From NCBI RefSeq assembly GCF_016008875.1, contig NZ_JADTQG010000021.1, positions 1 through 64,000 of the forward strand: a stretch of 64,000 nt of DNA, given 5' to 3'. The position numbers and the translations under genes were made by a program. The stretch comes from Ectopseudomonas mendocina. Lineage in GTDB: Bacteria > Pseudomonadota > Gammaproteobacteria > Pseudomonadales > Pseudomonadaceae. The notes under the pieces are model-generated. The model did not search any database. It saw nothing but the letters and a program-made list of their open reading frames with translations, and had not been told where the DNA came from. Positions 23,763 through 31,461 of this stretch are shown in pieces; positions within the stretch are counted from its first letter, which is position 1; each line of letters starts with the position of its first letter.

Positions 23763-23839
23763 ATTTTTCCGGACGTGCGGTTGCACTTCGTACGGCTGGG
23801 CTATAACTAACCTGCTTTTCGCAAGTCATGAGGTTGAAC

Positions 23840-24163
23840 ATGAGCGACGAAGACCTGGAACAAGATGATCTGGAAGGGGCCGACGAGGACGATGGCGAGG
23901 AGCTGGCTGCCGCCGATGACGGTGACAGCAGCGATGACGAAGGCGGTGGCGAAGCCGTAACCAGCGGCAAGAAGAGCAAGGCCAAAGCCGTTGAAGTCGA
24001 CGAGATGCCCAGCGTCGAAGCCAAGCAGAAAGAGCGCGATGCGCTGGCCAAGGCCATGGAAGAGTTCCTCTCCCGTGGCGGCAAGGTGCAGGAGGTGGAA
24101 CCCAACGTGGTCGCCGACCCACCCAAGAAGCCCGACAGCAAATACGGCAGCCGCCCCATCTGA
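23840..24163 (+). CDS. sutA: RNA-polymerase-binding regulator SutA
   Basis: 107 residues. The N-terminal third is very acidic (DDLEGADEDDGEELAAADDG), and the C-terminal end SRGGKVQEVEPNVVADPPKK, followed by PDSKYGSRPI, is nearly identical to P. aeruginosa SutA. SutA is a small, largely disordered protein that binds RNA polymerase and raises transcription of biosynthetic and stress genes in slow growth. Its place beside yjbQ and the amt/glnK pair is as in P. aeruginosa. A strong terminator follows. Confidence 0.95.
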   Translation: MSDEDLEQDDLEGADEDDGEELAAADDGDSSDDEGGGEAVTSGKKSKAKAVEVDEMPSVEAKQKERDALAKAMEEFLSRGGKVQEVEPNVVADPPKKPDSKYGSRPI

Positions 24164-24465
24164 GGACGGCTCGCTGCAAGGAACCCGCCCCAGTGGCGGG
24201 TTTTTTGTTGCCCGCCATCTCCGGCGGCGATGCGTACGTGCCGTCCGAGGTCTTCCGGCGGCGACGAGGCGGCCTGGCTGTTCAGTTAAGGTCGTGCGCT
24301 TCGCTTTGCTCTCCTCTCCCATTTATTGGGGGCACGCCTAGTGGAGAGGGGCTGGGGGAGAGGGTCGAACACCGCGCCAATCTGCCGGCTATCCGATCAC
24401 TGAACAGCGAGTTGTGTCCTGAGTATCGATGCTTTGCGCGGCTTGTACTCAGACCACTCTGCGAG
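24164..24465. other. Intergenic region: sutA terminator and a CTCTCCC-type repeat
   Basis: At 24184-24207 CCCGCC-CCAGT-GGCGGG followed by T6 is the sutA terminator. At 24309-24364 lies an intergenic repeat (CTCTCCTCTCCCATTTA ... GTGGAGAGGGGCTGGGGG) whose close relative is at 55040-55081. No gene is seen. Confidence 0.75.
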
Positions 24466-25167
24466 TCAGCGTGCCCAGCTGCCCAGCAATGCCGGCAGCT
24501 CGGCCAGGCTGGCGATCTGCGCGTCCGGCGTGGTTTCGCCCTCCCAGGGACGCCCTTGCGGATTGAACCAGATCGCCCGCATGCCGGCCGCCTGCGCGCC
24601 GGCGATATCGTCGCTGGGGTGATCGCCAATATGCACGGCGCGCTCGGCGGCAATGCCACCGGCGCGGCTGAGCGCCTCGCGGAAGGGCTTCGGGTCAGGC
24701 TTGCCAACCCCAAGTTCTTCGGCACACAGGGCGAAGCGAAAATACTCGGACAGACCGAGACGGCGTACATCGGCATTGCCATTGGTGATCACGCCGAGCA
24801 TGAAGCGCTCAGCCAGTGCCTCCAGCGTCGGGTGCACCTCGGTGAAAAGCGCCACCTGATGGCGGGCACCGAGAAATACCTGGAATCCGGCCTCGGCCAG
24901 CGTCTGCGCCTCGCCGTGCGGGTAGCCGGCGTCTTCCAGAGCGTGGAACAGAATGCGCCGGCGCAGCTCGCTGAGGCGGTGCTTGAGCATCGGTTCGGCT
25001 TCGAGCAGGCGGCTGCGCACAGCCCACAGGTGTTCCACCGGCACCGCGCCCAGGCGCGGCGCGTGCAGGGCCAGCCAGTTGCGCAGCGCCGCCTCGGCGT
25101 CCTGCATCACCGGCGTGACGTCCCACAGCGTGTCGTCGAGGTCGAAGGTGATCAGTTCAATGCTCAT
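24466..25167 (-). CDS. HAD-superfamily hydrolase next to xerC
   Basis: 233 residues. Motif I is ITFDLDDTLWD (nucleophile Asp9 and Asp11), motif II GVITNGNA, motif III the Lys in GVGKPDPKPF, motif IV HIGDHPSDDIAGA. It resembles YigB-type phosphatases of E. coli, which dephosphorylate FMN intermediates and are also encoded beside xerC. The start overlaps the xerC stop by 4 bp (ATGA), so it is the last gene of the lysA-dapF-DUF484-xerC operon. The substrate here is inferred only from that position. Confidence 0.9.
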   Translation of the reverse strand: MSIELITFDLDDTLWDVTPVMQDAEAALRNWLALHAPRLGAVPVEHLWAVRSRLLEAEPMLKHRLSELRRRILFHALEDAGYPHGEAQTLAEAGFQVFLGARHQVALFTEVHPTLEALAERFMLGVITNGNADVRRLGLSEYFRFALCAEELGVGKPDPKPFREALSRAGGIAAERAVHIGDHPSDDIAGAQAAGMRAIWFNPQGRPWEGETTPDAQIASLAELPALLGSWAR

Positions 25168-26060
25168 TCGGAACCGCCTTTGCGTTTGGCCCTGGGGTGG
25201 GCCTGGTCATAGACATTGGCCAGGTGCTGGAAATCCAGGTGGGTGTAGATCTGCGTGGTGGCGATGTCGGCGTGGCCGAGCAACTCCTGCACGGCGCGCA
25301 GGTCCTGCGAGGACTCCAGCATATGGCTGGCGAAGCTGTGGCGCAGCATGTGCGGATGCAAATGCTGGCCCAGCTCGCGTACACCGGCCTGGCGCACGCG
25401 CAGCTGTACCGCACGCGGCCCGAGGCGGCGGCCCTGCTGGCTGATGAACACGGCGCCGTCGCCGGGGTTGGCCAGCTTGCGCAGGGGCAGCCACTGCTCC
25501 AGCGCCTGGCGCGCCAGGCTGCCGACCGGCAACTCGCGCACCTTGTTGCCCTTGCCGCGTACGCGCACCAGGCCGGCAGGCAGGTCCAGGCCATCGAGAT
25601 CCAGCCCGACCAGCTCCGACAGGCGCAGCCCGGAGGAATAGAACAGCTCGAGCATGGCCTGATCGCGGCGGGCGATGAAGTCATCCTCGACCGCGCCGTC
25701 GAGCAGCTGCGCGCTGCGATCGGCGTCCAGCGTGCGCGGCAGGCGGCGTTCGCGTTTCGGCGGGCTGAGGCCGGTGGCCGGGTCGTGGCGGCACAGGCCT
25801 TCACGCAACAGATATTGATAGAGGCCGCGGGTGGCCGAGAGCAGGCGTGCCAGGCTGCGGCTGGACAGGCCCTGCTGATGCAGGCGGGCGACCAGGCGGC
25901 GCAGGTTGCGCGTGTCCAGCTCGGCCCAGTCACTCAGGCCTTCGGCTTCGCAGAATGCCTGTAGCTTGCCGAGATCACGGCGATAGCCGTCGAGGGTATG
26001 CACCGACACCTGGCGCTCGCGGCGCAGGTGTTCGAGGTAAGCATCGAGTCGATCGTGCAT
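25164..26060 (-). CDS. xerC: Tyrosine recombinase XerC
   Basis: 298 residues. The core-binding domain covers residues 1-90 and the catalytic domain the rest, with Arg in SSGLRLSELVGL, HPHMLRHSFASHM (His-x-x-Arg) and LLGHADIATTQIYTH giving the last His and the Tyr nucleophile. With XerD it resolves chromosome dimers at dif. ATG 26060 with GGGAG upstream is chosen over the TTG at 26072. It follows the DUF484 gene in the usual dapF-DUF484-xerC order, with a palindromic repeat between them. Confidence 0.97.
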   Translation of the reverse strand: MHDRLDAYLEHLRRERQVSVHTLDGYRRDLGKLQAFCEAEGLSDWAELDTRNLRRLVARLHQQGLSSRSLARLLSATRGLYQYLLREGLCRHDPATGLSPPKRERRLPRTLDADRSAQLLDGAVEDDFIARRDQAMLELFYSSGLRLSELVGLDLDGLDLPAGLVRVRGKGNKVRELPVGSLARQALEQWLPLRKLANPGDGAVFISQQGRRLGPRAVQLRVRQAGVRELGQHLHPHMLRHSFASHMLESSQDLRAVQELLGHADIATTQIYTHLDFQHLANVYDQAHPRAKRKGGSE

Positions 26061-26079
26061 TGATGCTCCCAAAGGTCAT

Positions 26080-26149
26080 GTAGGAGCGAATTCATTCGCG
26101 ATCATGGCTGGCTCGGCGTCCACCCTATCGCGAATGAATTCGCTCCTAC
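26080..26149. repeat. REP-type palindrome between xerC and the DUF484 gene
   Basis: Two perfect 23-bp inverted arms: 26080-26102, beginning GTAGGAGCGAATTCATTCGC, and 26127-26149, ending GAATTCGCTCCTAC. It sits inside an operon-like gene row and may affect transcript stability. Confidence 0.85.
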
Positions 26150-26196
26150 AAGGTCTGCCAGCCCATGAGCCCGCGTTCGATGGGGCAAGCGCTGCG

Positions 26197-26895
26197 TCAG
26201 CGTACCGACCGCAGCGGCGTGGCGAAGCTGGGCAGCACACGCGCCAGGACTTCGGCGATATAGCCGAGGAACAGCGTACCGAGCGAGCTCTTGTAGTGCT
26301 GCGGATCGGCGCTGCCGATGGCGAGAATGCCATGCAGGCCCTGATGGGTGAGGCTGACGACGGCCGCGGAACCGACTTGCGCCGCGTCCTCCTTGCCGAA
26401 GAGAAACTCCAGCTCGTGTGGGCGCAGCACGCCGCAGACGGTTTTGCCGCCGCTGAGCAGGCCGCCGACCTGTTGATGCGCTTCGGCGGAGCTGACCGAG
26501 CGACCGACCGGCAGCTTGTTGTCGCTGAACAGGATCAGGCCGACGAAGGGCACCTGGAACTCGTGGCGTAGGCTGTCTTCGACCACGCCGACCACTTCCT
26601 CGAGGCTGCCGGCATCGAGCAGATCGAGCACCAGGCGGCGGGTCTTGTCGAACAGGCGGTCGTTGTCGCGGGCTACGTCCATCAACTGGCCGAGGCGGTG
26701 GCGCATCTCGATGTTGCGCTCGCGCAGCAGCTTGACCTGACGTTCGACCAGCGACACGGCATTGCCGGGCTGGTGCGGAATGCGCAGTTCGGGGATCAGT
26801 TCTTCATGGTCGATGAAGAACTCCGGGTGCAGGCGCAGATAGGCTGCGACCGTTTCCGAATCGAGCGGTTTGGGCGAATCCTGCTGGTCGGTCAT
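26197..26895 (-). CDS. DUF484 family protein (GAF-like)
   Basis: 232 residues. Residues 14-45 are the conserved DUF484 head (VAAYLRLHPEFFIDHEELIP), a short coiled coil follows (VERQVKLLRERNIEMRHRL), and the rest is a GAF-like domain (RHEFQVPFVGLILFSDNKLP ... GILAIGSADPQHY). The function is unknown; the gene is conserved between dapF and xerC in proteobacteria. ATG 26893-26895 overlaps the dapF stop by 4 bp, so translation is coupled. Confidence 0.92.
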   Translation of the reverse strand: MTDQQDSPKPLDSETVAAYLRLHPEFFIDHEELIPELRIPHQPGNAVSLVERQVKLLRERNIEMRHRLGQLMDVARDNDRLFDKTRRLVLDLLDAGSLEEVVGVVEDSLRHEFQVPFVGLILFSDNKLPVGRSVSSAEAHQQVGGLLSGGKTVCGVLRPHELEFLFGKEDAAQVGSAAVVSLTHQGLHGILAIGSADPQHYKSSLGTLFLGYIAEVLARVLPSFATPLRSVR

Positions 26896-27722
26896 AGGCG
26901 AACCTGTCCTTCGTATACGCGGGCAGCGGGCCCGGTCATCATAACCGGCTGACCTTCGCCTGCCCATTCGATGGACAGTTTGCCGCCCGGCAGCTCCAGT
27001 TGCACGGGCGAATCCATCCAGCCCTGGCGAATCGCCGCGACGGCCGCGGCGCAGGCGCCGGTGCCGCAGGCCTGGGTTTCCCCGGCGCCGCGCTCCCACA
27101 CGCGCAGGCGTGCATGCTTGCGGTCGAGCACCTGGAGGAAGCCGACATTGACCCGCTGCGGGAAACGCGGGTGATGTTCCAGCTTCGGCCCGAGCGTATG
27201 CACCGGGGCGTTGTCGACGCTGTCGACGCGCAGCACGGCGTGCGGGTTGCCCATCGACAGCGCGGCCAGCTCGACGCTCTGGCCGTCGACGTCGACGCGA
27301 TAGTTCAGCGCGGCCTGTTCGGCCTGGAACGGTACCTGTTCCGGCTGCAGGCGCGGGGCGCCCATGTCGACGCAGACCTGCCCGTCGCTTTGCACGCGCA
27401 GCTCGATGATGCCGCTCTTGGTCTCAACGCGAATGATCTTCTTGGTGGTCAGGCGCTTGTCCAGCACGAAGCGGGCGAAGCAGCGCGCACCGTTGCCGCA
27501 TTGCTCCACTTCCGAACCGTCGGAATTGAAAATGCGGTAGCGGAAGTCGATATCCGGGTGGTTCGGTGGCTCGACGATCAAAAGCTGATCGAAACCGACG
27601 CCAGTGTGGCGATCGCCCCACTGCTTGGCGTGCTTGGGCTGCACGTGGGCATGCTGACTGATCAGGTCGAGGACCATGAAGTCATTGCCCAGGCCGTGCA
27701 TCTTGGTAAAGCGCAATAGCAT
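26892..27722 (-). CDS. dapF: Diaminopimelate epimerase
   Basis: 276 residues. DapF converts LL- to meso-diaminopimelate for lysine and peptidoglycan. Both catalytic cysteines are present: EQCGNGARCFARF and ETQACGTGACAAAVAA, as is the start MLLRFTKMHGLGNDFMVLD. ATG 27720-27722 with GAGGGC upstream is chosen; the upstream frame belongs to lysA. It follows lysA by 10 bp. Confidence 0.98.
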   Translation of the reverse strand: MLLRFTKMHGLGNDFMVLDLISQHAHVQPKHAKQWGDRHTGVGFDQLLIVEPPNHPDIDFRYRIFNSDGSEVEQCGNGARCFARFVLDKRLTTKKIIRVETKSGIIELRVQSDGQVCVDMGAPRLQPEQVPFQAEQAALNYRVDVDGQSVELAALSMGNPHAVLRVDSVDNAPVHTLGPKLEHHPRFPQRVNVGFLQVLDRKHARLRVWERGAGETQACGTGACAAAVAAIRQGWMDSPVQLELPGGKLSIEWAGEGQPVMMTGPAARVYEGQVRL

Positions 27723-27732
27723 GACGTCGCCC

Positions 27733-28980
27733 TCAGGCCGGCAGCAGGCTTTCGCCGGCATAGAGCTCTTGGACGGTTTCGCGCCGACGCACCTCGAAGG
27801 CCTGCTCGCCGTCCACCAGCACCTCGGCGGCGCGGCCGCGGGTGTTGTAGTTGGAGCTCATGACGAAACCGTAGGCACCGGCCGAGCGCACGGCCAGCAG
27901 GTCGCCTTCTTCCAGCGCCAGTTGGCGATCCTTGGCCAGGAAGTCGCCGGTCTCGCAGATCGGCCCGACCAGGTCGTAATTGCGCGCCTGGCCGTCACGC
28001 GGCTGCACCGGCGACACGTCCATCCAGGCCTGGTACAGCGCCGGGCGGATCAGGTCGTTCATCGCCGCATCGACGATGGCGAAGTCCTTGTGCTCGGTGT
28101 GCTTGAGGTATTCCACCTGGGTCAGCAGTACGCCGGCGTTGGCGACGATGAAGCGGCCCGGCTCGAACACCAGCGACAGGTCGCGGCCTTGCAGGCGCTT
28201 GCGTACGGCGGCGATGTAATCGCCGGCCAGCGGGGGTTGCTCGTCGCGGTATTGCACGCCGAGGCCGCCGCCCAGATCCAGATGCTTGATGACGATGCCG
28301 CGCGCGGCCAGCTTGTCGACCAGCAGCAGCAGGCGATCAAGCGCATCGAGGAAGGGTTCGAGGGTAGTCAGCTGCGAGCCGATATGGCAATCGACGCCGA
28401 TCACGTCCAGGTTCGGCAGCTCGGCGGCGCGGGCGTAGACCGCCTCGGCCTGCTCGATGTCGATGCCGAACTTGTTTTCCTTGAGACCGGTGGAAATGTA
28501 CGGATGGGTGCCAGCGTCCACGTCCGGGTTGACCCGCAGCGACACGGGCGCCTTGACGCCCAGTTCGGCGGCGACCTTCTGCAGGCGCTCCAGCTCGACG
28601 CTGGACTCGACGTTGAAGCAGTGCACGCCGACTTCCAGCGCGCGGCGCATGTCATCGCGGCTCTTGCCGACGCCGGAGAAGACGATACGGCTCGGCTCGC
28701 CACCGGCGGCCAGCACGCGCTCCAGCTCACCGCTGGAAACGATATCGAAGCCGGCACCGAGACGCGCCAGCACGTTGAGCACGCCGAGGTTGGAGTTGGC
28801 CTTGACCGCGAAGCAGACCAGGTGCGGCATGCCCGCCAGGGCGTCGGCATAGGCGCGGTACTGCCCTTCGATATGGGCGCGCGAATAGACGTAGGTGGGC
28901 GTGCCGAAGCGCTGGGCCAGCGCAGACAAGGCAACGCCTTCCGCGAACAGCTCGCCGTCGCGGTAGTTGAAGGCTTCCAT
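27733..28980 (-). CDS. lysA: Diaminopimelate decarboxylase
   Basis: 415 residues. PLP-dependent fold-III enzyme that makes lysine from meso-diaminopimelate. The PLP lysine is in VCFAVKANSNLGVL, the HIGSQ motif follows in GVDCHIGSQLT, and EPGRFIVANAG binds phosphate; the second-domain Cys is in GPICETGDFLA. AGGAG lies before the ATG. Directly upstream is the lptM lipoprotein gene, 13 bp away, the usual Pseudomonas lptM-lysA-dapF order. Confidence 0.98.
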   Translation of the reverse strand: MEAFNYRDGELFAEGVALSALAQRFGTPTYVYSRAHIEGQYRAYADALAGMPHLVCFAVKANSNLGVLNVLARLGAGFDIVSSGELERVLAAGGEPSRIVFSGVGKSRDDMRRALEVGVHCFNVESSVELERLQKVAAELGVKAPVSLRVNPDVDAGTHPYISTGLKENKFGIDIEQAEAVYARAAELPNLDVIGVDCHIGSQLTTLEPFLDALDRLLLLVDKLAARGIVIKHLDLGGGLGVQYRDEQPPLAGDYIAAVRKRLQGRDLSLVFEPGRFIVANAGVLLTQVEYLKHTEHKDFAIVDAAMNDLIRPALYQAWMDVSPVQPRDGQARNYDLVGPICETGDFLAKDRQLALEEGDLLAVRSAGAYGFVMSSNYNTRGRAAEVLVDGEQAFEVRRRETVQELYAGESLLPA

Positions 28981-28993
28981 GGGGCAGCTCCTG

Positions 28994-29119
28994 TCAGAGT
29001 TCGAAACGGTCTCGGCTGTTGCCAGCGTTTTCGTCGCCCGGCAGGTACAGCGGGCCTTTCTGACCGCAGCCGGCCAGCAGGCATACGGCGGCGAGGAGCG
29101 CGAGGGTCAGTCGCTTCAT
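28994..29119 (-). CDS. lptM: Small lipoprotein LptM (YifL)
   Basis: 41 residues: signal with lipobox LLAGCGQKGPLYLPGD. LptM helps the LptD lipopolysaccharide translocon to form its disulfides. ATG 29117-29119 is chosen because it opens the signal peptide; the longer frame has no coding character. It heads the lysA-dapF operon and diverges from the AraC-type gene. Confidence 0.92.
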   Translation of the reverse strand: MKRLTLALLAAVCLLAGCGQKGPLYLPGDENAGNSRDRFEL

Positions 29120-29299
29120 GGGACGGTCCTTGAAAATAAGCATGATTGCGCCGGAGTATACCGACCCCCCGCCACCTTGCCTATGCGCCCGGCGCCCGCC
29201 TGGCGGGGCGCCGGCTCGATTTGCGTCTGCATCTGGCGCGTGCGCCGAAGGCATTCGCGCCGGCTTGGGTTAGCATGCGCTGAGCAACGAGGAGCCAAG

Positions 29300-30346
29300 A
29301 TGGACAATCCCGCGATTCTGGCCGGCTCGGTCTCGGTCGCCTACCTGCAAGGCCTGATCGAACACCTGCAACGACAAGGGGTGGCCACCGAGGCGCTGCT
29401 CGCCCATGTCCAGCTCGGCCCTGAAGCCTTGAGCCAGCGCGATCAACGCATCGCTGCCAGTGCCTATCTGACCTTGCTGGGTGAGGGTGTGCGCCTGACC
29501 GGCGATCAATATCTGGGCCTGCACCTGGGCGAGTCGGTGCGCCCGGGCTATTACGGCGTGCTCGGCTCCCTGATCATGAGCTGCGCCACCCTGGCCGACG
29601 CCCTGCACCGCCAGGCGCGCTACGCTTCGCTGGTCGGCAGTCTGGGGCGGGTCATACTCGATGACGAGCCCGTACGGGCTGGCTGCGAGCCGCTGGTCGC
29701 CCATCGCTGGGAGCCGTTGCTGGCGCAGCAGCAGCGTCAACTGAGCGAGGAAACCCTGGCCGGCTGGGTGAGCTTCGGGCGCTGGATCAGCGGCCTGGAT
29801 ATCTCCCCAACCGAGGTGCGCTTCCAGCATTCGGCACCCGCCGATACCTCGGAGCACGCGCGTATATTCCGTTGCCCGGTGCTCTTCGATCAGCCCGACA
29901 ATGCCCTGATCTTTCCCAGGCGTCTGCTGAGCGTGCCGCTGAACCAGGCGGATGCGCAGGTGCGCGGGATGCTCGATGCCTACGCCGATCGCCTGCTCGC
30001 CGAACTCAACCAGGGCAGCAGCGTGCTCGACCGCGCTCGCCTGGAACTGGCGCGTCAGCTGCCAGAGCAGGGGCCGGATCTGGAGTCCATCGCTGCCGCC
30101 TTGGCCTTGAGCCCGCGGACCTTGCAACGGCGTCTGCGTGAGGGCGGGCTGTCGTTCAGCCAACTGGTCGACGAGACGCGCCAGCAACTGGTGCTGCACT
30201 ACCTGCGCGACCCTGCGCTGGAACTGGCGGAGATCGCCTTTCTGGTCGGCTTCAGCGAGCCGGGCTCGCTGGCACGTGCATTTCGTCGCTGGACGGGAAC
30301 GAGTCCGGGCGAGTACCGTCGCCACCTTTGTGCCCAGGCCGGTTAA
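29300..30346 (+). CDS. AraC-family transcriptional regulator
   Basis: 348 residues from ATG 29300 with GAGGAG upstream. The N-terminal 190 residues are of the 'Arabinose-binding domain of AraC, N-term' type seen in OruR/ArgR-like Pseudomonas regulators (GDQYLGLHLGESVRPGYYGV). The C-terminal HTH pair is SIAAALALSPRTLQRRLREG and LELAEIAFLVGFSEPGSLAR, followed by AFRRWTGTSPGEYR. The ligand and target genes are unknown. It lies between divergent lptM and co-directional cyaY, with no obvious linked pathway. Confidence 0.9.
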   Translation: MDNPAILAGSVSVAYLQGLIEHLQRQGVATEALLAHVQLGPEALSQRDQRIAASAYLTLLGEGVRLTGDQYLGLHLGESVRPGYYGVLGSLIMSCATLADALHRQARYASLVGSLGRVILDDEPVRAGCEPLVAHRWEPLLAQQQRQLSEETLAGWVSFGRWISGLDISPTEVRFQHSAPADTSEHARIFRCPVLFDQPDNALIFPRRLLSVPLNQADAQVRGMLDAYADRLLAELNQGSSVLDRARLELARQLPEQGPDLESIAAALALSPRTLQRRLREGGLSFSQLVDETRQQLVLHYLRDPALELAEIAFLVGFSEPGSLARAFRRWTGTSPGEYRRHLCAQAG

Positions 30347-30406
30347 CCTGGCCTGGCATCTACCGCTAATTTCCATGCAGTCGCTGCATCTAGTGAGGAC
30401 ACCCCG

Positions 30407-30739
30407 ATGAGCCTGAGCGAAGCCCGCTTTCACGACCTGGTCGATGCCACCCAGCAGGCGGTGGAGGACATCTTCGACGACAGCGGTCTGGACGTTGACC
30501 TGGAGAACAGCGCCGGTGTGCTGACGGTGCGTTTCGACAACGGCAGCCAGCTGATCTTCAGTCGCCAGGAGCCGATTCGTCAGCTGTGGCTGGCGGCCCG
30601 TTCCGGTGGCTTCCACTTCGATTACGACGAAGCCGAGGGTCGCTGGATCTGTGACACCAGCGACGAGCAGTTGGGCGAGATGCTGGTGCGCATCACCCTC
30701 GAGCAGTGCGGCACCGAGCTGGAGTTCGATGAGCTCTGA
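30407..30739 (+). CDS. cyaY: Frataxin homologue CyaY
   Basis: 110 residues with the frataxin pattern: an acidic first helix (FHDLVDATQQAVEDIFDD) and the beta sheet carrying GVLTVRFDNGSQLIFSRQEP and QLWLAARSGGFHFDY. CyaY binds iron and tunes iron-sulfur cluster assembly by IscS. In Pseudomonas it is always near lptM/lysA and cyaA, as here. It overlaps the DUF1289 gene by 11 bp. Confidence 0.97.
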   Translation: MSLSEARFHDLVDATQQAVEDIFDDSGLDVDLENSAGVLTVRFDNGSQLIFSRQEPIRQLWLAARSGGFHFDYDEAEGRWICDTSDEQLGEMLVRITLEQCGTELEFDEL

Positions 30740-30926
30740 GCCGAGCGAGGCGCCGCTGGCCTCGCCGTGCCGGCGCCAGTGCTGCCTGGACGAGCGCGAC
30801 CAGTGTATGGGCTGCGGTCGCACCCTGCAGGAGATTCTCGACTGGGGCGCGGCCGATAATGCGCGGCGCCGCTCGATCTGCCAGGCCGCGCAGCAGCGTT
30901 TGCAACTGCGCCAGCAAGGCCATTGA
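30729..30926 (+). CDS. DUF1289 family small Cys-rich protein
   Basis: 65 residues with the family pattern SPCRRQCCLDERDQCMGCGR and a following WGAADNARRRSI. Four cysteines probably bind a metal. Function unknown. It begins inside cyaY (ATG 30729, 11-bp overlap), so it is translationally coupled to it. Confidence 0.85.
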   Translation: MSSEPSEAPLASPCRRQCCLDERDQCMGCGRTLQEILDWGAADNARRRSICQAAQQRLQLRQQGH

Positions 30927-30983
30927 CCCGCCAGTCTTGTTTATTTGTCCGGCTGTGTTAGGGTCGGTAAGACATTCAGTCCA

Positions 30984-31016
30984 ACCCTGCCTTCGGGCGG
31001 GGTTTTGCTTTTTTAT
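30984..31016 (+). terminator. Rho-independent terminator after the cyaY-DUF1289 pair
   Basis: CCCTGCC-TTCG-GGCGGGG stem (one G-T pair) followed by TTTTGCTTTTTT. Confidence 0.8.
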
Positions 31017-31044
31017 GGCTTACGCGAGGAGACCGCCCGGCATC

Positions 31045-31452
31045 ATGAACAGCGCACCTACCATCACCATTACCCGCCTCGATCTGCAGCGTCTGGAGCG
31101 CCTGCTCGACAGCCTGGACGAGTTCGGGCCGGGCGCCGAGGCGCTGCAGGCCGAGCTGGATCGTGCCGAAGTGGTGGGGCACGACGAGGTGCCGGCAGGA
31201 GTGGTGACCATGAATTCGCGCGTGCACTGCCGCGAAGAGAGCAGCGGCAAGGATTACCACCTGACCCTGGTCTACCCGCAGGACGCCGGCGGCGATGGCA
31301 AGGTCAGCATCCTCGCGCCGGTCGGCAGCGCCCTGCTCGGCCTGTCCGTTGGTCAGCACATCGATTGGCCGGTTCCGGGCGGCAAGCAACTCAAGCTGAC
31401 CCTGCTCGAAGTCGAATACCAGCCGGAAGCGGCCGGCGAGTACGACCGCTAA
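31045..31452 (+). CDS. rnk: Regulator of nucleoside diphosphate kinase
   Basis: 135 residues. The C-terminal GreA-like domain is clear: REESSGKDYHLTLVYPQDAG, then VGSALLGLSVGQHIDWPVPGG. The N-terminus is a short coiled coil (LQRLERLLDSLDEFG). Rnk binds RNA polymerase and affects Ndk and alginate levels in Pseudomonas. ATG 31045 opens the conserved part, with GAGGAG somewhat far upstream. A terminator isolates it from the preceding genes. Confidence 0.95.
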   Translation: MNSAPTITITRLDLQRLERLLDSLDEFGPGAEALQAELDRAEVVGHDEVPAGVVTMNSRVHCREESSGKDYHLTLVYPQDAGGDGKVSILAPVGSALLGLSVGQHIDWPVPGGKQLKLTLLEVEYQPEAAGEYDR

Positions 31453-31461
31453 AAACGCCAT

